A DNA stretch of 64,000 bases from Mycobacterium paraffinicum (lineage in GTDB: Bacteria; Actinomycetota; Actinomycetes; Mycobacteriales; Mycobacteriaceae). Positions 61,657 through 64,000 of this stretch are shown here, piece after piece. The notes below the pieces were generated by a model, which was given only the letters and a program-made list of their open reading frames with translations, was not told where the DNA came from and made no database searches. Within the stretch, counting starts at the first letter, position 1. Each line of letters begins with the position of its first letter. Location: NCBI RefSeq assembly GCF_001907675.1, contig NZ_MPNT01000007.1, positions 62,001-126,000 on the forward strand, read 5' to 3'. A program made the position numbers and the translations under genes.

Positions 61657-64000
61657 GTGCCAGCGCCTTCGGGTGTCGTGACGTTTCTGTTCACCGACGT
61701 CGAGGGTTCGACGCGTCGGTGGGAGGCCGACGCGGACGCGATGCGGGTCGCCCTCGCCGCCCACGACGGCGCGTTGCGCAAGGCGATCGAGGCGCACGGG
61801 GGCTGGTTGTTCAAGCACACCGGTGACGGTGTGTGCGCCGCGTTCGCCTCGCCGCGCGCGGCGGTGGACGCCGCAGTGGCCGCGCAGCGCGCGCTCGAGT
61901 TGCCGGTCCGGATGGGGCTGGCGACCGGCGAGGCCGAGCTGCGCGACGGCGACTACTTCGGCGCGGTGCTCAACCGCGCCGCACGCGTGATGGCCGCGGG
62001 CCACGGCGGCCAGGTGTTGATCGCGGACTCCACGGCCGGTCTGCTCACCGGAGTGGATCTGGTCGACCTGGGGCCGCGGCGGTTGCGGGATGTGCCCATG
62101 CCGGTCGGCGTGTTTCAGGTCCGAGCCCCCGGGTTGCGCTCGAGCTTTCCGCCGCTGCGGGCGCTGGATAGCACTCCCGGAAATCTGCGGCCGATGGGCA
62201 CCAGCTTGGTCGGACGCGAGGCCGCGATCGCCGACATCGAGGCGGCGGTCAAGGCGCGTCGATTGGTGACGCTGACCGGAGTGGGTGGGGTCGGCAAGAC
62301 ACGCCTCGCGTTAGAGGTGGCCGCGCGGTTGGCCGATGAATTCCCCGACGGCGCTTGGCTTTTCGAGTTGGCCGCGGTCACCGATCCGGCGGCGGTGCCC
62401 GACGCGGTCGCGGCCGTGTTGGGCATCACCCAGCAACCGGGCAAGACCGTCGGCGCGTCGGTGGCCGCCGCATTGGAGGATCGGGTCCGGCTCCTGGTGT
62501 TCGACAACTGCGAGCACATTCTCGACGCCGCCGCCGACCTGATCGAAGCCATCCTGGCGCACTCGACGACGGTGCGAATCCTGGCAACCAGCCGCGAAGG
62601 ACTCGGAATCCCCGACGAGCAGGTCTGGCCGGTGCGCCCGCTGGATGCCGCGGCGGGAATCGACTCCGCGGCGGTGGCCCTGTTCGCCGAACGCGCACAA
62701 AGCATCTCGGCGGGATTCACGATGACCGACGGCGGTGAAGCCGCCGCGGTCACCGAGATCTGTCAACGGCTCGACGGCATTCCCTTGGCCATCGAGCTGG
62801 CGGCCTCGCGGATGGCGTCGATGACGGCCAGCGAGGTCCGTGACCGTATCGATCACCGGTTCAGACTTCTGGTCGGCTCGCGGCGCGGCCTGGAACGCCA
62901 CCACACGCTGCGCCACGCGGTGGCCTGGTCCTACGACCTTCTCGGCGATGCAGAAAAGACGGTGCTGGACCGGTGCTCGGTGTTCGCGGGCGGATTCGAC
63001 CTGGAAAGTGCCTGCGCCGTCATGGGTTCCGATGACGACTACGTCATCCTGGACCTGCTCGACGCCCTGGTGCGCAAGTCGCTGCTGATCGCCGACCGGT
63101 CTTCGGGGCGCACCCGGTTTTCGATGCTCGAGACGATCCGCCAATTCGCCGAGGAGCAACTCGTCGCCTCCGGCACTGCGGAGGAGGTACGCGACGCGCA
63201 TGCCCGCCATTTCGCGGGGCGTGAGGCCGGCATCATGGCCCTGTGGGACAGCCCGCGCCAGCGCGAGGCGTACGCCTGGCTCACCGTCGAGTTGGCCAAC
63301 CTGCGCACCGCCTTTCGCTGGGCCACCGACCACGACGACCTGGACGCGGGCGCCGCCATCGCCGCGTATGCGGGATTACTCGGTCCGTTCCTCGAGAACT
63401 ACGAACCCATCGCCTGGGCCGAGGAACTGGTAGGAGCCCTCCGCGCCGTCGACCACCCGCGCCTCGCGGCCGTATGTGTGAGCGCATCGCTGTGCGTTCT
63501 CGTCGGTCGGTTCCAAGAGGCCGTGCGCTACAGCGAGGTCGGTCAGACAGTTATCGCGGCCGCCACCGACAAGGTGTCGTACTTCGGTGAGCCGTTTCTC
63601 GGCAGTGCGTACCTGTTCGTCGGGCAGCCCGAACGGTATCTCGAGCTGTGCCGTGCCCAAGTGAGGCGCAGCGGCGACGCGAACACGTTTGGCATGGCGA
63701 ACCTGGTGTTCGCTCTCGCCGTCTGCGGTGCGGCTGACGAGGCGATGGCAACCGGCGTCGGCCTCATCGATGCCGCCGAAGCCACCGGGAATCCCTGGGT
63801 GCTTGCCTACGCGCTTTTCGCGTACGGGTACGCCGTCCGGGCCACCGATCCGACTACGGCCCTCGCGGCGCTGCGCCGTACTCTGCTCGTCGCGCGGGAC
63901 AGCGGCAACCGGTTCTTCGAGACCCAATTCCCGTACTGGGCGGCCGGACTAGTGGCCGAGCAGGGGGACCCGGGGGCGGCGGTGGACCACCTCGCGGTGG
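61657..64000 (+). CDS. Class III adenylate cyclase fused to an NB-ARC-like ATPase regulator, 3' end cut by window edge
   Basis: 781 residues are visible from GTG 61657, and the frame is open to the window end. Residues 1-165 form a cyclase domain with VTFLFTDVEGSTRRWE (metal Asp), FKHTGDGVCAAFAS (Lys, Gly, Asp) and NRAARVMAAG (Asn, Arg), so the catalytic set looks complete. An AAA/NB-ARC ATPase follows, with Walker A GVGGVGKTRLALEV near residue 210 and VFDNCEHILDAA as Walker B, then a helical repeat region (WSYDLLGDAEKTVLDRCSVFAGGFDLESACAV onward). The M. tuberculosis relatives (Rv1358, Rv2488c, Rv0386) end in a LuxR DNA-binding domain, which would lie beyond the edge. Confidence 0.9.
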   Translation, partial: MPAPSGVVTFLFTDVEGSTRRWEADADAMRVALAAHDGALRKAIEAHGGWLFKHTGDGVCAAFASPRAAVDAAVAAQRALELPVRMGLATGEAELRDGDYFGAVLNRAARVMAAGHGGQVLIADSTAGLLTGVDLVDLGPRRLRDVPMPVGVFQVRAPGLRSSFPPLRALDSTPGNLRPMGTSLVGREAAIADIEAAVKARRLVTLTGVGGVGKTRLALEVAARLADEFPDGAWLFELAAVTDPAAVPDAVAAVLGITQQPGKTVGASVAAALEDRVRLLVFDNCEHILDAAADLIEAILAHSTTVRILATSREGLGIPDEQVWPVRPLDAAAGIDSAAVALFAERAQSISAGFTMTDGGEAAAVTEICQRLDGIPLAIELAASRMASMTASEVRDRIDHRFRLLVGSRRGLERHHTLRHAVAWSYDLLGDAEKTVLDRCSVFAGGFDLESACAVMGSDDDYVILDLLDALVRKSLLIADRSSGRTRFSMLETIRQFAEEQLVASGTAEEVRDAHARHFAGREAGIMALWDSPRQREAYAWLTVELANLRTAFRWATDHDDLDAGAAIAAYAGLLGPFLENYEPIAWAEELVGALRAVDHPRLAAVCVSASLCVLVGRFQEAVRYSEVGQTVIAAATDKVSYFGEPFLGSAYLFVGQPERYLELCRAQVRRSGDANTFGMANLVFALAVCGAADEAMATGVGLIDAAEATGNPWVLAYALFAYGYAVRATDPTTALAALRRTLLVARDSGNRFFETQFPYWAAGLVAEQGDPGAAVDHLAV

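Overview
The window looks like chromosomal DNA of a slow-growing, non-tuberculous Mycobacterium. It is GC-rich, uses many GTG starts, and carries mycobacterium-specific genes (antigen 85B, RpfC, LppE, Apa/FAP, CYP140, a DUF7159 protein, a 13E12-type HNH protein, F420-dependent enzymes). Gene names and order recalled from M. tuberculosis H37Rv run collinearly but inverted from fbpB (Rv1886c) at 12.2 kb to modB (Rv1858) at 61.5 kb. Lineage-specific blocks interrupt that backbone. An intact oxyR and a Lon protease, both lost or absent in M. tuberculosis, exclude that species. I cannot name the species from sequence alone.

Layout. 0-4.4 kb: a Baeyer-Villiger-type monooxygenase plus zinc alcohol dehydrogenase operon behind a palindromic operator, then a 13E12/HNH gene whose start codon lies inside a perfect LexA box. 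4.6-11.6 kb: a nitronate monooxygenase and a CYP125-like P450-dehydrogenase-YceI run, each behind a KstR-type palindrome, suggesting sterol/lipid catabolism, plus small membrane or secreted proteins and a DUF7159 protein. 12.2-18.3 kb: the fbpB - chorismate mutase - rpfC - SRPBCC - SDR - lppE - cyp140 block. 18.3-24.3 kb: a variable block with an epoxide-hydrolase-like protein, a drug/metabolite transporter whose end runs into a duplicated fragment of that gene, a membrane nucleotidyl cyclase, and a coupled SRPBCC/acyltransferase pair. 24.3-33.5 kb: glnA3 plus amidohydrolase, a luciferase-like enzyme, an AhpD-like protein, a 14-TM exporter, then bfrA and bfd diverging from two IdeR boxes, and enoyl-CoA hydratase, F420-type and EthD-like proteins. 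33.5-38.7 kb: the oxyR/ahpC-ahpD peroxide defence with a glycoside hydrolase attached, and lldD2. 38.8-46.7 kb: lon and an accessory block ending in an unusual SDR/PEP-synthase-like chimera. 46.8-53.4 kb: the thiolase-like and type III CoA-transferase pair, uppP, a GNAT protein and an SDR ending in a MIRU-like tandem repeat. 53.6-61.5 kb: phosphoketolase, CPBP protease, adhA, a small membrane protein, apa and modC-modB, with modA missing. 61.7 kb to the end: a cyclase/ATPase regulator cut by the window edge.

Main points of interest: regulatory sites (LexA, KstR-like, IdeR, OxyR, a HAIR-like site at lon); a repeated pattern of short tandem duplications lying across stop codons; the transporter/epoxide-hydrolase remnant fusion; loss of modA with a possible ATT start for modB; and the chimeric 703-residue protein. 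I saw no tRNA, rRNA, CRISPR array, insertion sequence or prophage. I found no clear, wholly new multi-gene system. Comparisons with M. tuberculosis genes are from memory, not from a search.
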